Numbered from the stretch's first letter, positions 7,993 through 15,706 are shown. The stretch is DNA of 39,731 nucleotides from Thermohalobaculum sp050330995 (GCA_050330995.1 JBHJHI010000043.1:1-39731), one strand, 5' to 3'. Notes: generated by a model not told the origin, from the letters alone. Program-made: numbers and translations.

Positions 7993-8280
7993 TCACTCGA
8001 TGTCGAGCGCGTAGCCGTCCTCCTCGATCGAGGTCATGGCGATCAGGCACTGCTCGCCGTCCTCGGCGAAGGCATAGACATGGAGGACGTCGTTGCCCGC
8101 CGAGACGCGGCAGAAGCGGGCCTCGCCCGCGAGGCTCTCGGGGCAGGTCTCCACGTCGAGGTGCGGCACGGCGAACTCGAACTGCGCATAGCTCATCGGA
8201 CAGGGCGTCTCGTCCTGCGCGAGCGAAAGGCTCGCGCTCGCGAGAAGCGCGGCGAGGGACAGGGACAGCGTTCGCGACAC
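7993..8280 (-). CDS. Small secreted four-cysteine protein inside the urt operon
   Basis: 95 residues. GTG start at 8280 is chosen because GGAGA lies 8 bases upstream and it opens a clean signal peptide (MSRTLSLSLAALLASASLSLAQ, cleavage about residue 22). The frame is open further upstream (to 8358), but that part has no protein character. The mature 73 residues contain C27, C46, C57 and C78, an even number consistent with two disulfides, and are acidic (ends EEDGYALDIE). No known domain recognised. It sits between urtB and urtC in the same orientation, so it is probably cotranscribed with the urea transporter; a periplasmic accessory role is an inference from position only. Confidence 0.75.
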   Translation of the reverse strand: MSRTLSLSLAALLASASLSLAQDETPCPMSYAQFEFAVPHLDVETCPESLAGEARFCRVSAGNDVLHVYAFAEDGEQCLIAMTSIEEDGYALDIE

Positions 8281-8379
8281 GGTTGTTCTCCGGTCTGGGA
8301 TGGGACGGTGCGGCCGCCCGATCATTCCTGACCGCTCCGGTCGGCTTTGTCCAGCCAATCCCGACTGTCATGGTCGGCT

Positions 8380-9993
8380 TCATGCCTCCACCGCCCGGCC
8401 GCGCAGCGCGAACAAACCGCGCGGGCGCTTCTGGATGAATAGGATGATCGCGACCAGCACCAGCACCTTGGCGAGCACCGCGCCGGCGTAGGGTTCGAGG
8501 AACTTGTTGGCGATGCCCAGGGAAAAGGCGCCCGCGAGCGCGCCCCAGAGGTTGCCGACGCCGCCGAACACCACGACCATGAAGCTGTCGACGATGTAGG
8601 ACTGCCCGAGGTTGGGCGAGACGTTGCCGATCTGGCTGAGCGCGACGCCCGCGATGCCGGCCACGCCCGCGCCGAGGCCGAAGGTCATGGCGTCGACCCA
8701 GCCGGTGCGCACCCCCATCACCGCGGCCATCGCGCGGTTCTGCGTCACCGCGCGCATCTGCAGACCGAGCGGCGTCAGCCGCAGCACCGCGACGAGGGCG
8801 GCGAACACCGCGAGGGCGAACACCAAGATCCAGAGCCGGTTGTAGGTGATGGTGAGCTGGCCCAGTTCGAAGGCGCCGGACATCCAGTCGGGGTTGCCGA
8901 CCTCGCGGTTGTTCGGCCCGAAGATGGTGCGCACCGCCTGCTGCAGGATCAGCGACACGCCCCAGGTCGCGAGCAGCGTCTCCAGGGGACGGCCGTAGAG
9001 GTAGCGCACCACGCCGCGCTCGATCGCGACGCCGACCGCGCCCGAGACCAGGAAGGCGAGCGGCAGCGCGATCAGGAGCGAGACCTCGAACAGCCACGCC
9101 ACGCCGGTCGCGCGGATCGCCTCCTGCACCGCGAAGGTGGTGTAGGCGCCGAGCATCACCAATTCGCCGTGCGCCATGTTGATGACGCCCATCACCCCGA
9201 AGGTGATGGCGAGGCCGATCGCGGCGAGCATCAGCACCGAGCCGAGCGAGAGGCCGAACCAGACGTTCTGCGCCACGTCCCAGGCGGCGCGGGCGCGCTC
9301 GACCGAGGCGACGGCGGCCTCGGCGGCCTCGGCCACGGCCGGGTCGCCCGCGTTGGTCGCGCCCTTGAGGCGGCCGATCTGGCTGACGCCGCCCTCCTCG
9401 GCCAGCGTCTCGATCGCGGCGACCTTCGCCTCGGTGCCGGCGTCGTCGGCGCTCAGCACCATCGCCGCGCGGGCGAGGCGCAGCGTGGCGGCGATCTCCG
9501 CGTCCGTCTCGCGCTCCAGCGCGCGCTCGACCGTCTCGCGCTGGTCGGGATCGGCGGCGTTCAGCGTCGCGCGCGCGGCGCGCGCGCGGGCGGCGGGGTT
9601 CTCGCTGGTAAGCCTGAGCAGCCCGAGCGCGGCGTCGATCTCGCGGCGCAGGTTGTTGTTGACGCGGATGCTCCGGGTGTCGCGCCGGCCGACCTCGCCC
9701 AAGGCCTCGTCGGTGAACAACCGGTAGGCGAAGTCGTCGCGGCCGCGGCTCTCGACGCGCACGACCTCGCCGGTCTCCTTCATCTGCTCCAGATCGCCGT
9801 CGCCGAGGAGCTGGAGCACGCGTTCGGCGCGCGGGTCGCCGGTCTCAGCGATGCGCCGGATCACGCCGGCCCGGTCGCCGAAGTCGCCCTCGGGCAGCTC
9901 GGCGACGAGGGCGTCGAGATCGGCCTCCTGCGCGCGCGAGGGCGAGGCGAGGAGGAGGGCAAGGCAGGCGAGAAGGAGGGCGATGGCTCTCAC
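8380..9993 (-). CDS. urtB: Urea ABC transporter permease UrtB with N-terminal periplasmic domain
   Basis: 537 residues, GTG start at 9993 opening a signal peptide (MRAIALLLACLALLLASPSRAQ). Residues about 25-235 are soluble, Ala/Arg/Glu-rich helices resembling HEAT-type repeats, as found at the front of many proteobacterial UrtB proteins. The LivH-like permease follows: WFGLSLGSVLMLAAIGLAITFGVMGVINMAHGELVMLGAY (about 240-280), YGRPLETLLATWGVSLILQQ, the FGPNNREVGNPDWMSG loop typical of UrtB, QMRAVTQNRAMAAVMG (EAA-like loop), and SYIVDSFMVVVFGGVGNLWGAL. It pairs with UrtC. The shoulder Shine-Dalgarno is weak (AAGGCCCCCTC), which fits lower expression than urtA. Confidence 0.95.
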   Translation of the reverse strand: MRAIALLLACLALLLASPSRAQEADLDALVAELPEGDFGDRAGVIRRIAETGDPRAERVLQLLGDGDLEQMKETGEVVRVESRGRDDFAYRLFTDEALGEVGRRDTRSIRVNNNLRREIDAALGLLRLTSENPAARARAARATLNAADPDQRETVERALERETDAEIAATLRLARAAMVLSADDAGTEAKVAAIETLAEEGGVSQIGRLKGATNAGDPAVAEAAEAAVASVERARAAWDVAQNVWFGLSLGSVLMLAAIGLAITFGVMGVINMAHGELVMLGAYTTFAVQEAIRATGVAWLFEVSLLIALPLAFLVSGAVGVAIERGVVRYLYGRPLETLLATWGVSLILQQAVRTIFGPNNREVGNPDWMSGAFELGQLTITYNRLWILVFALAVFAALVAVLRLTPLGLQMRAVTQNRAMAAVMGVRTGWVDAMTFGLGAGVAGIAGVALSQIGNVSPNLGQSYIVDSFMVVVFGGVGNLWGALAGAFSLGIANKFLEPYAGAVLAKVLVLVAIILFIQKRPRGLFALRGRAVEA

Positions 9994-10024
9994 GAGGGGG
10001 CCTTGTGGTGCGGCTGAAGCGACG

Positions 10025-10049
10025 CCCGGACGCGACGCGCGCGTCCGGG
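10025..10049. other. Intercistronic stem-loop, urtA-urtB gap
   Basis: Perfect 10-base stem CCCGGACGCG (10025-10034) / CGCGTCCGGG (10040-10049) with a 5-base loop, in the 149-base urtA-urtB gap. No T run follows on the minus strand, so it is more likely a transcript-stabilising or attenuating structure than a full terminator. Confidence 0.45.
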
Positions 10050-10111
10050 TGTTCGGGGCGAAGGGCGCGGGGGCGGCACGCCCTGCCGGACCGTGACCGG
10101 GCCGATCCGCA

Positions 10112-10129
10112 GGCGGGGTTCACCCCGCC
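10112..10129. other. Stem-loop 13 bases after the urtA stop
   Basis: GGCGGGG (10112-10118) and CCCCGCC (10123-10129) pair around a 4-base loop, just downstream of urtA on the minus strand. Position and strength suit a 3' stabiliser of urtA mRNA; no T tract is present. Confidence 0.45.
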
Positions 10130-10142
10130 ACGGCCGCCGCCG

Positions 10143-11429
10143 TCAGTTCGCGGCGCTCGCGCCGCCGCACTGGCCGGTCTCGGTGTTGAAGTTGCCGCAC
10201 GACATCGGCGCGCGCCAATCGGCGATCAGCTTGGCGCTCTCGGGCAGGTAGTCCGACCACGCGTCGCCCACGACGAGGCCGGGGGTCTCGTAGACGGTCT
10301 GGAACTGGCCGTCGTCCTGGATCTCGCCGATCAGCACGGGCTTGGTGATGTGGTGGTTCGGCATCATCGCCGAGTAGCCGCCCGAGAGGTTCGGCACCGA
10401 GACGCCGACGAGCGCGTCGATCACCGCGTCCGGATCGGTGGTCTCCGCCTTCTTCACCGCCTCGACCCACATGTTGAAGCCGATGTAGTGCGCCTCCATC
10501 GGGTCGTTGGTGACGCGGTCCTCCGAGCCGATGAACGCCCACCAGTCCTCGACGAACGCGTCGTTCTCCTCGGTGTCGACGCTCATGAAGTAGTTCCAAG
10601 CCGCCAGGTGGCCGACCAGCGGGCCGGTGTCGATGCCGGCCAGCTCCTCCTCGCCGACCGAGAAGGCGACGACGGGGATGTCGGTCGCCTCGATACCCTG
10701 GTTCGCCAGCTCCTTGTAGAACGGCACGTTGGCGTCGCCGTTGATCGTCGAGACCACCGCGGTCTTCTTGCCCTCCGAGCCGAAGGCCTTGATGTCCGAC
10801 ACGATCGTCTGCCAGTCGGAATGACCGAACGGCGTGTAGTTGATCATGATGTCCTCGGCCGCGACGCCGTTGTCGCGCAGGAACTGCTCGAGGATCTTGT
10901 TGGTGGTGCGCGGGTAGACGTAGTCGGTGCCGGCGAGCACCCAGCGCTCGACGCCCTGGTCCATCAGGTACTCGACCGCGGGAATGGCCTGCTGGTTCGG
11001 CGCCGCGCCCGTGTAGAACACGTTGCGCTGGCTCTCCTCGCCCTCGTACTGCACGGGGTAGAACAGGATCGAGTTCAGCTCCTCGAACACCGGCAGCACC
11101 GACTTGCGCGAGACGGAGGTCCAGCAGCCGAAGACGACGTCCACGTTCGAGACCTCGATCAGCTCGCGCGCCTTCTCGGCGAACAGCGGCCAGTCGGAGG
11201 CGGGGTCGACCACCACCGGCTCCAGCTGCCGCCCGAGCACGCCGCCCGCCTCGTTCCGACGCTCGATCAGCATCAGCATGACGTCCTTCAGCGTCGTCTC
11301 CGAGATCGCCATGGTGCCCGAGAGCGAGTGCAGGATGCCGACCCTGATCGGCTCCTGGTCCTGCGCGAGCGCGGGCGTGGCGAGGGCGGCCGCGCCCGTC
11401 AGGGCGGCGAGGGGGAGGATGCGGCGCAT
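10143..11429 (-). CDS. urtA: Urea ABC transporter substrate-binding protein UrtA
   Basis: 428 residues. ATG 11429 is chosen over GTG 11438 because GGAG sits 8 bases upstream of the ATG. A signal peptide covers residues 1-23 (ALATPALAQ). The mature protein is a Leu/Ile/Val-type periplasmic binding protein: IRVGILHSLSGTMAISE, then VFGCWTSVSRKSVLPVFEE, NSILFYPVQYEGEE, NVFYTGAAPNQQ, and later VAFSVGEEE and MEAHYIGFNMW, all hallmark segments of UrtA. The Cys at the end (C-G-N-F-N-T-E-T-G-Q-C) is also usual. It captures urea in the periplasm for UrtBCDE. It is the first gene of the operon and is preceded by a sigma-54 promoter. Stem-loops follow the stop. Confidence 0.97.
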   Translation of the reverse strand: MRRILPLAALTGAAALATPALAQDQEPIRVGILHSLSGTMAISETTLKDVMLMLIERRNEAGGVLGRQLEPVVVDPASDWPLFAEKARELIEVSNVDVVFGCWTSVSRKSVLPVFEELNSILFYPVQYEGEESQRNVFYTGAAPNQQAIPAVEYLMDQGVERWVLAGTDYVYPRTTNKILEQFLRDNGVAAEDIMINYTPFGHSDWQTIVSDIKAFGSEGKKTAVVSTINGDANVPFYKELANQGIEATDIPVVAFSVGEEELAGIDTGPLVGHLAAWNYFMSVDTEENDAFVEDWWAFIGSEDRVTNDPMEAHYIGFNMWVEAVKKAETTDPDAVIDALVGVSVPNLSGGYSAMMPNHHITKPVLIGEIQDDGQFQTVYETPGLVVGDAWSDYLPESAKLIADWRAPMSCGNFNTETGQCGGASAAN

Positions 11430-11467
11430 GGGGGGCACTCCGTTTGCGACTGGACTATGCAGTCGGG

Positions 11468-11484
11468 AGCAAGGAGCGTGCCAG
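11468..11484 (-). promoter_or_regulatory. Sigma-54 (RpoN) promoter of urtA
   Basis: Read on the minus strand the sequence is CTGGCACGCTCCTTGCT. It matches the sigma-54 consensus TGGCACG-N4-TTGCW exactly, with GG and GC separated by 10 bases. The expected transcription start is near 11457, giving a leader of about 28 bases to the urtA ATG at 11429. This indicates nitrogen control through NtrC-type activators. Confidence 0.88.
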
Positions 11485-11556
11485 CGGGGCGAACGGATGC
11501 GGGCCGGACGGTTTCGCCCGACCGCCCCCTCCGTTCGCTGCGCGCCGTCGCGTCAC

Positions 11557-11573
11557 TGCCTGCCGTGCAGGCA
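11557..11573. promoter_or_regulatory. NtrC-like enhancer dyad upstream of urtA
   Basis: TGCCTGCCGTGCAGGCA is a 17-base dyad whose 7-base arms are perfect (8-base arms when one flanking base each side is added, 11556-11574). NtrC sites are 17-base dyads of the form TGC-N11-GCA, and the ends match. Its centre lies about 108 bases upstream of the predicted start, the usual place for such an enhancer. The inner bases differ from the enteric consensus. Confidence 0.55.
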
Positions 11574-11837
11574 GCGCGTGGCAAACGAGCGGTCAGCGCT
11601 GCCGGTTCCGACGGCAGCATGATCGGAGAACGGCGCGCCGGTCCCGCCCAGGGCACCGGGCGGATCGAGCCGCCCCGTCGGGGATCGCGACGGCGCTCCG
11701 TCCCTCACGACCACGGGCGCGACGGGCCGCGATACGCCGGTCGTCCGGCCGATGCGGGTGCCCCGTCCCCGCGCGAGCCCCGAGCGGGACACGGCGGGCG
11801 ATGCCGGACGACGCGCCGACGGTCTGGAGCGCCGTCC

Positions 11838-11856
11838 GACCCGATCCGATCGGGTC
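11838..11856. repeat. Palindromic intergenic repeat, copy 2
   Basis: GACCCGATC and GATCGGGTC are perfect complements around one C, preceded by GGAGCGCCG. The same design (GAGCGCCG plus a 9+1+9 dyad with central GATC-C-GATC) occurs at 2931-2972. It lies in the gap between urtA and the dsbA-like gene. Confidence 0.5.
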
Positions 11857-11939
11857 GCGCGCGCCCCGGATCGCCGTTCGGTCGCGCGATGCTCCCGATC
11901 CCCGGTTCACCCGGATCGGACAGCGCTCCGGATGCCGCC

Positions 11940-12575
11940 TCAGCTCGACAGCTTCTCGTCGATCAGCGAGGAGAAGCGCTCGATACCCATCGGGCCGTAG
12001 ACCTCGCCGTCCACGACGAAGTTCGGCGTGCCGGTGATGGTGTGCTCCTCCATGTTGGCCTGGTAGCGCTCGAGCAGCGCCTGACCGAAGGCCTGGTCGG
12101 AGAAGCAGGCGTCGAGGCGCGAGGAGGAGAGCCCCGCGGTGCGGCCGATGCGCTTCAGCGCCTTGACCGCGTCCTCGGCGCGCGTCCAGTCGTCCTGCTG
12201 GCGGAACAACTGGTCGGTGATCGCGTAATAGCCGCGCTCGCCGCCGCAGCGCGCCGTCATCGCCGCCCACAGGCCCCAGCGGTTGGCGTAGACCTCGCGC
12301 AGCACGAACTTCACCTGGCCGGGCTCGATGTACTTCTCCTTGAGCGCGGGGAACACCTCCTCGTGGAAGCTCGCGCAGGCCGGGCAGGTGAAATTGGCGT
12401 ACTCGATCACCGTCAGCGGCGCGTCCGCGTCACCGTAGACGATGTCGCCGGTCGCCGGCGCGTAGTCGTCGGGGCGCTCCGCGGCCGCGTCCTCGGCGCG
12501 CAGGGCCGCGGGCAGCCCGGCGAGGATCGGCAGGGCGGCGGTCAGCGCCAGCAGGGCGCGGCGGTCAGGCTGCAT
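11940..12575 (-). CDS. Exported DsbA-family thioredoxin-fold oxidoreductase
   Basis: 211 residues; ATG 12575 chosen for GGGGAG 9 bases upstream and the signal peptide that starts there (MQPDRRALLALTAALPILAGLPAALRA). The first residues resemble a Tat-like context but lack a clear twin arginine, apart from D-R-R. The active site is F-T-C64-P-A-C67, followed by SFHEEVFPALKEKYIEPGQVKFVLREV; the insertion helical domain and the cis-proline loop GTPNFVVDGEVYG follow. This is the DsbA/thioredoxin_4 type often annotated as DsbA family protein in alphaproteobacteria, a periplasmic dithiol oxidase or isomerase. It is next to dciA, transcribed the same way with 69 bases between. Signal peptide and CxxC are seen; substrates are unknown. 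Confidence 0.92.
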   Translation of the reverse strand: MQPDRRALLALTAALPILAGLPAALRAEDAAAERPDDYAPATGDIVYGDADAPLTVIEYANFTCPACASFHEEVFPALKEKYIEPGQVKFVLREVYANRWGLWAAMTARCGGERGYYAITDQLFRQQDDWTRAEDAVKALKRIGRTAGLSSSRLDACFSDQAFGQALLERYQANMEEHTITGTPNFVVDGEVYGPMGIERFSSLIDEKLSS

Positions 12576-12644
12576 CGTGGTCTCCCCTGTAGGGTCTCGG
12601 CCGCGCTCTCGCGGCGCTCGGGTCTCCGACGTCAACGCCCGCGC

Positions 12645-13217
12645 TCAGTCGTCCCGGCGCGGTGCCGCGAGGATATAGGCCCCGAGCGCGCCGAGCGCAT
12701 CGCGCAGGGCGTCGTCGCCGACCGCGCCGAGCCGCGCCTCGGCCGCCCTGCGCGTCCCGGCGGCGGGCTCGACCTCGGCGACCGGCTCGCCGCGGGCGCC
12801 GGGCGGCGTCAGGGTCGGGCCGCGCTGCTGGCTCTGGTCGATGGCGATGCGGGTGATCGCGCCGTAGCCGTAGCGCTCGTTCACCCGCGCGAGGATGGCG
12901 GGGGCCTCGTACTCGATCTCGAGCGCCGCCGCGCCGTCGGCGGCGACCACCAGCGTGCGCGAGAGGTCCTGGCCGCGCCCGTAGCGCACCCGCACCGGGC
13001 GGCAGCGGTTCGCGAGACGCGGGCCGACCACCTCCGGCCAGTGGGTCAGGAGCTGCGGCTCGGCGAAACCGAAGCGCGCCGCGCTCTCGACGAGGGCGGT
13101 GCGGATGCCGCGCCCGGCCGGGGCGAAGCCCCGCGCACGCCCCGCGCGCGCCGCCTCGGGCGTGCGCCCCTGCGCCGCGCGGCCGGCGGTCTTGTCCTCG
13201 CCCTCGCCGTTCGCCAT
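12645..13217 (-). CDS. DUF721 / DciA-like protein
   Basis: 190 residues from ATG 13217 (preceded by GGGGACG); an alternative ATG at 13232 would add five residues. The DUF721 domain covers about residues 35-115: RFGFAEPQLLTHWPEVVGPRLANRCRPVRVRYG, LVVAADGAAALEIEYEAPAILARVNERYGYGAITRIAI. DUF721 includes DciA, the ancestral bacterial loader/operator of the replicative helicase DnaB, and this is the likely role. The C-terminal 75 residues are low-complexity and then a helix. It is divergent from mutY with only 37 bases between starts, so the promoters must overlap. Confidence 0.85.
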   Translation of the reverse strand: MANGEGEDKTAGRAAQGRTPEAARAGRARGFAPAGRGIRTALVESAARFGFAEPQLLTHWPEVVGPRLANRCRPVRVRYGRGQDLSRTLVVAADGAAALEIEYEAPAILARVNERYGYGAITRIAIDQSQQRGPTLTPPGARGEPVAEVEPAAGTRRAAEARLGAVGDDALRDALGALGAYILAAPRRDD

Positions 13218-13254
13218 CGTCCCCGTCCGCATCGCCGCCGCCGGAGCCTAGAAG

Positions 13255-14337
13255 CTGGACGCCGCCCCGACAACGCCCTCCCGGACGGCGCCCCGTGCGG
13301 AGACCGGTCCGGTCGCCGCGCGCCTGCTCGCCTGGTACGACGCCCACGCCCGCGTCCTGCCCTGGCGCGTCGGCCCGGCCGAGCGCGCCGCCGGCCGCCG
13401 GCCCGACCCCTACCGGGTCTGGCTCTCGGAGGTGATGCTGCAGCAGACCACCGTGGCGACCGTGCGCCCGCGCTTCGAGGCGTTCCTCGCGCGCTGGCCC
13501 ACGGTCGAGGCGCTGGCCGCGGCGCCGCGCGACGCGGTGCTCGCCGAATGGGCGGGCCTCGGCTACTACGCGCGGGCGCGCAACCTGCACGCCTGCGCGG
13601 CCGCGGTGGCCGGGCGCGGCGGGCGCTTCCCCGACACCGAGGACGGCCTGCGCGCGCTCCCCGGCATCGGCGCCTACACCGCCGCCGCCGTCGCCGCGAT
13701 CGCCTTCGACCGCGCGGCCACGGTGGTGGACGGCAACGTCGAGCGGGTGGTCGCGCGGCTGTTCGCGGTCGAAGACCCCCTGCCCGGGGTGCGCCCGCGT
13801 CTCGCGCGGCTCGCCGCGACGCTGACGCCGGAGGTCCGGCCGGGCGACTACGCTCAGGCGGTGATGGACCTCGGCGCGACCGTCTGCACGCCGCGCCGGC
13901 CGGCCTGCACCGTCTGCCCGCTGGTGACCGACTGCGAGGGGCGGAGGCGCGGGATCGCGGCGGACCTGCCGGCCAAGGCCGCCAAGGCGCCCAAACCCGA
14001 GCGTCGCGGCACCGTCTGGGCCGCCTTCGACGCCGGGGGCCGCGTCGGCACCGTGATCCGCCCCGAGCGCGGGCTGCTCGGCGGCATGCGCGCCCTGCCG
14101 TCCTCCGACTGGCGCGCCGACGGCGCGGCGCCGCCGCCCGAGGGCCTGCCCCCCGCCGACTGGCGCGAGGCCGGCACGGTCGCGCACGGCTTCACCCACT
14201 TCCGCCTGACGCTCGACGTGATGGTCGGGCGCGCGGGCTCGGTACCCGATCCGATGGCGCCGGAGGCGGCGCGGCGCGCGATGCCGACGCTGTTTCGCAA
14301 GGCGCTCGACCGGGCGAGGGGAGCGGCCGGGGACTGA
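13255..14337 (+). CDS. mutY: A/G-specific adenine glycosylase MutY, probable CTG start
   Basis: 360 residues. Removes adenine mispaired with 8-oxoguanine. Visible: catalytic-domain start LLAWYDAHARVLPWRV, then PDPYRVWLSEVMLQQTTVATV (Glu in SEVMLQQT is the catalytic acid region), the helix-hairpin-helix LPGIGAYTAAAVAAIAF, Asp in VVDGNVERV, and the [4Fe-4S] cluster C-x6-C-x2-C-x5-C (CTPRRPACTVCPLVTDC). A short NUDIX-like C-terminal domain follows, with FTHFRLTLDV. No ATG, GTG or TTG exists between the upstream in-frame TAG (13249-13251) and the catalytic motif; CTG at 13255 has GGAG exactly 8 bases upstream and is the best start. An internal ATG at 13432 would remove the N-terminal catalytic helices. 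Confidence 0.93.
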   Translation: MDAAPTTPSRTAPRAETGPVAARLLAWYDAHARVLPWRVGPAERAAGRRPDPYRVWLSEVMLQQTTVATVRPRFEAFLARWPTVEALAAAPRDAVLAEWAGLGYYARARNLHACAAAVAGRGGRFPDTEDGLRALPGIGAYTAAAVAAIAFDRAATVVDGNVERVVARLFAVEDPLPGVRPRLARLAATLTPEVRPGDYAQAVMDLGATVCTPRRPACTVCPLVTDCEGRRRGIAADLPAKAAKAPKPERRGTVWAAFDAGGRVGTVIRPERGLLGGMRALPSSDWRADGAAPPPEGLPPADWREAGTVAHGFTHFRLTLDVMVGRAGSVPDPMAPEAARRAMPTLFRKALDRARGAAGD

Positions 14338-14343
14338 CGCGCC

Positions 14344-14370
14344 GCCGTCGGAAGGCGTTCTGCCGACGGC
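14344..14370. terminator. Hairpin after mutY
   Basis: GCCGTCGG (14344-14351) and CCGACGGC (14363-14370) form a perfect 8-base stem with an 11-base loop, 7 bases past the mutY stop. There is no T run. The 238-base gap to the ccrM stop otherwise holds only the repeat copy at 14442-14457. Confidence 0.4.
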
Positions 14371-14441
14371 GCCCGCGCGACGTCGGGCATCGGCGTCGGC
14401 TCGCTGCCGCTTCGGCAGACCGGCATGCCGGGGCCCGAGAC

Positions 14442-14457
14442 GGGGCGCCCGCCCCGG
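14442..14457 (-). repeat. GC-rich repeat copy (CCGGGGCGGGCGCCCC on minus strand)
   Basis: The 16 bases are identical, on the opposite strand, to 15707-15722 and 16551-16566. All copies are non-coding and flank the ccrM-rnhB pair. Confidence 0.4.
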
Positions 14458-14575
14458 CACCGCTGCCGGCCGTCGAGCGGCGGAGCATCGCGTCGAGCCC
14501 CACCTAGGCGCGCCGCCGGTCGTCAGGGCCGCGTCGGCCCCGCCCGCCCCGGTCGCCCCCGGCGCCGCGAGGGCG

Positions 14576-15691
14576 TCACGCGCCGCCCGACAGCCCCTCC
14601 GCCAGCTCCGCCCGCAGCTTCTGGCGATAGAGATCGATCGGCACCGGGCCGTCCTCGGTCTCGTGGCACCAGAAGGTCCAGCCGTTGCACGACGGCGCGC
14701 CCTCCAGCGCGGCGCCGACCTGGTGGATCGAGCCGGTGACCTCGGCCGCGGCCAGGGTGCCGTCGGCGCGGACGCGGGCGCGGTGGCGCCCGTCGGCCGA
14801 GACCAGCACCGCGCCTGCGCCGACCAGACCGCGCTCGACCACCGCGCCGAAGGGCACGCGCCCCGCCTCGCGCCTGGCCGGGGCCATCGCCCAGGCGGCG
14901 CGCTCCAGCGGGCGCGCGGCGGCGCAGCGCGCCCGTGCCACGGCGGCGTAGCGCGGATCGCGCTCGATGCCGACGAAGTGGCGCCCGAGCCGGCGCGCCA
15001 CCGCCCCCGTGGTGCCGGTGCCGAAGAAGGGGTCGAGCACCACGTCGCCGGGCCTGGTGGAGGCGATCAGCACCCGGTGGAGCAGCGCCTCGGGCTTCTG
15101 GGTCGGGTGGAGCTTCTCGCCCCGCTCGTCGCGCAGCCGCTCGGCCTTCGGGCAGACCGGAATGAACCAGTCCGAGCGCATCTGCAGCCCGTCGTTCAGC
15201 GATTTGAGCGCCTCGTAGTTGAAGGTCGGGCGCGATCCTTCGGCGCGCGCCGCCCAGATTAGCGTCTCGTGCGCGTTGCAGAAGCGCCGGCCGCGGAAGT
15301 TCGGCATCGGGTTGGTCTTGCGCCAGATCACGTCGTTCAACAGCCAGAACCCCGCGTCCTGGAGGCAGGCGCCCAGGCGGAAGACGTTGTGGTAGCTGCC
15401 GATCGTCCAGATCGCGCCGTCGGGCTTCAGCACGCGGCGCGCCTCGGCGAGCCAGGCGCGGGTGAAGGCGTCGTAGTCGGCCAGGCTCGCGAAGCGGTCC
15501 CAGTCGTCGCTGACGCCGTCGACGCGGGAGTGGTCGGGGCGGTGCAGCTCGCCCTTGAGCTGGAGGTTGTAGGGCGGGTCGGCGAAGACGAGGTCGATCG
15601 ACCCGGCCGGCAGCGCCGCCATCGCCTCGACGCAGTCGCCCTCGATCACACGGTCGCGTGGCAGCGCGCCGGTCTCGGCAGTGTCGTCCAT
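14576..15691 (-). CDS. ccrM: Cell-cycle-regulated DNA adenine methyltransferase CcrM (GANTC)
   Basis: 371 residues, close to Caulobacter CcrM (358). ATG 15691 follows AAGGGGACGCC. Motif IV DPPYNLQL comes first (residues about 36-43), followed by the target-recognition region (SHSRVDGVSDDWDRF, WTIGSYHNVFRLG, NDVIWRKTNPMPNFRGRRF, NAHETLIWA) and then LHPTQKPEALL and motif I DPFFGTGTTGAVA; this is beta-class order. The 100-residue C-terminal domain ending with APSCNGWTFWCHET is specific to CcrM and helps DNA binding. It methylates adenine in GANTC after replication, coupling gene expression to the cell cycle. It lies downstream of rnhB as in other alphaproteobacteria, with a large inverted repeat in between. 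Confidence 0.95.
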   Translation of the reverse strand: MDDTAETGALPRDRVIEGDCVEAMAALPAGSIDLVFADPPYNLQLKGELHRPDHSRVDGVSDDWDRFASLADYDAFTRAWLAEARRVLKPDGAIWTIGSYHNVFRLGACLQDAGFWLLNDVIWRKTNPMPNFRGRRFCNAHETLIWAARAEGSRPTFNYEALKSLNDGLQMRSDWFIPVCPKAERLRDERGEKLHPTQKPEALLHRVLIASTRPGDVVLDPFFGTGTTGAVARRLGRHFVGIERDPRYAAVARARCAAARPLERAAWAMAPARREAGRVPFGAVVERGLVGAGAVLVSADGRHRARVRADGTLAAAEVTGSIHQVGAALEGAPSCNGWTFWCHETEDGPVPIDLYRQKLRAELAEGLSGGA

Positions 15692-15706
15692 GGCGTCCCC
15701 TTCGCG

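Larger units (their letters stand above)
11430..11939. promoter_or_regulatory. 510-base non-coding region upstream of urtA / downstream of dsbA-like gene
   Basis: No convincing gene. From the urtA side it holds the sigma-54 promoter (11468-11484), an NtrC-like dyad (11557-11573), and further away a dispersed palindromic repeat (11838-11856) and an imperfect GGAGCGC ... GCGCTCC pair (11826-11832 / 11923-11929) close to the stop of the dsbA-like gene. Open frames across it are Arg/Ala/Pro-rich and lack ribosome sites. Confidence 0.6.

Noticed and set aside
11430..11939. Possible CRISPR or tandem array near urtA
   Set aside because: Only isolated palindromes are present, with no regular spacing or identical repeats.
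13432..14337. mutY start at the internal ATG 13432
   Set aside because: It would cut off the conserved LPWRV and PYRVWLSEV helices, which are clearly encoded upstream.
10005..14507. A 1500-codon open frame on the plus strand crossing urtA, the dsbA-like gene, dciA and mutY
   Set aside because: It runs antisense to three well-supported genes, is Arg/Ala/Gly-rich and has no recognisable domain; it is a consequence of third-position GC.
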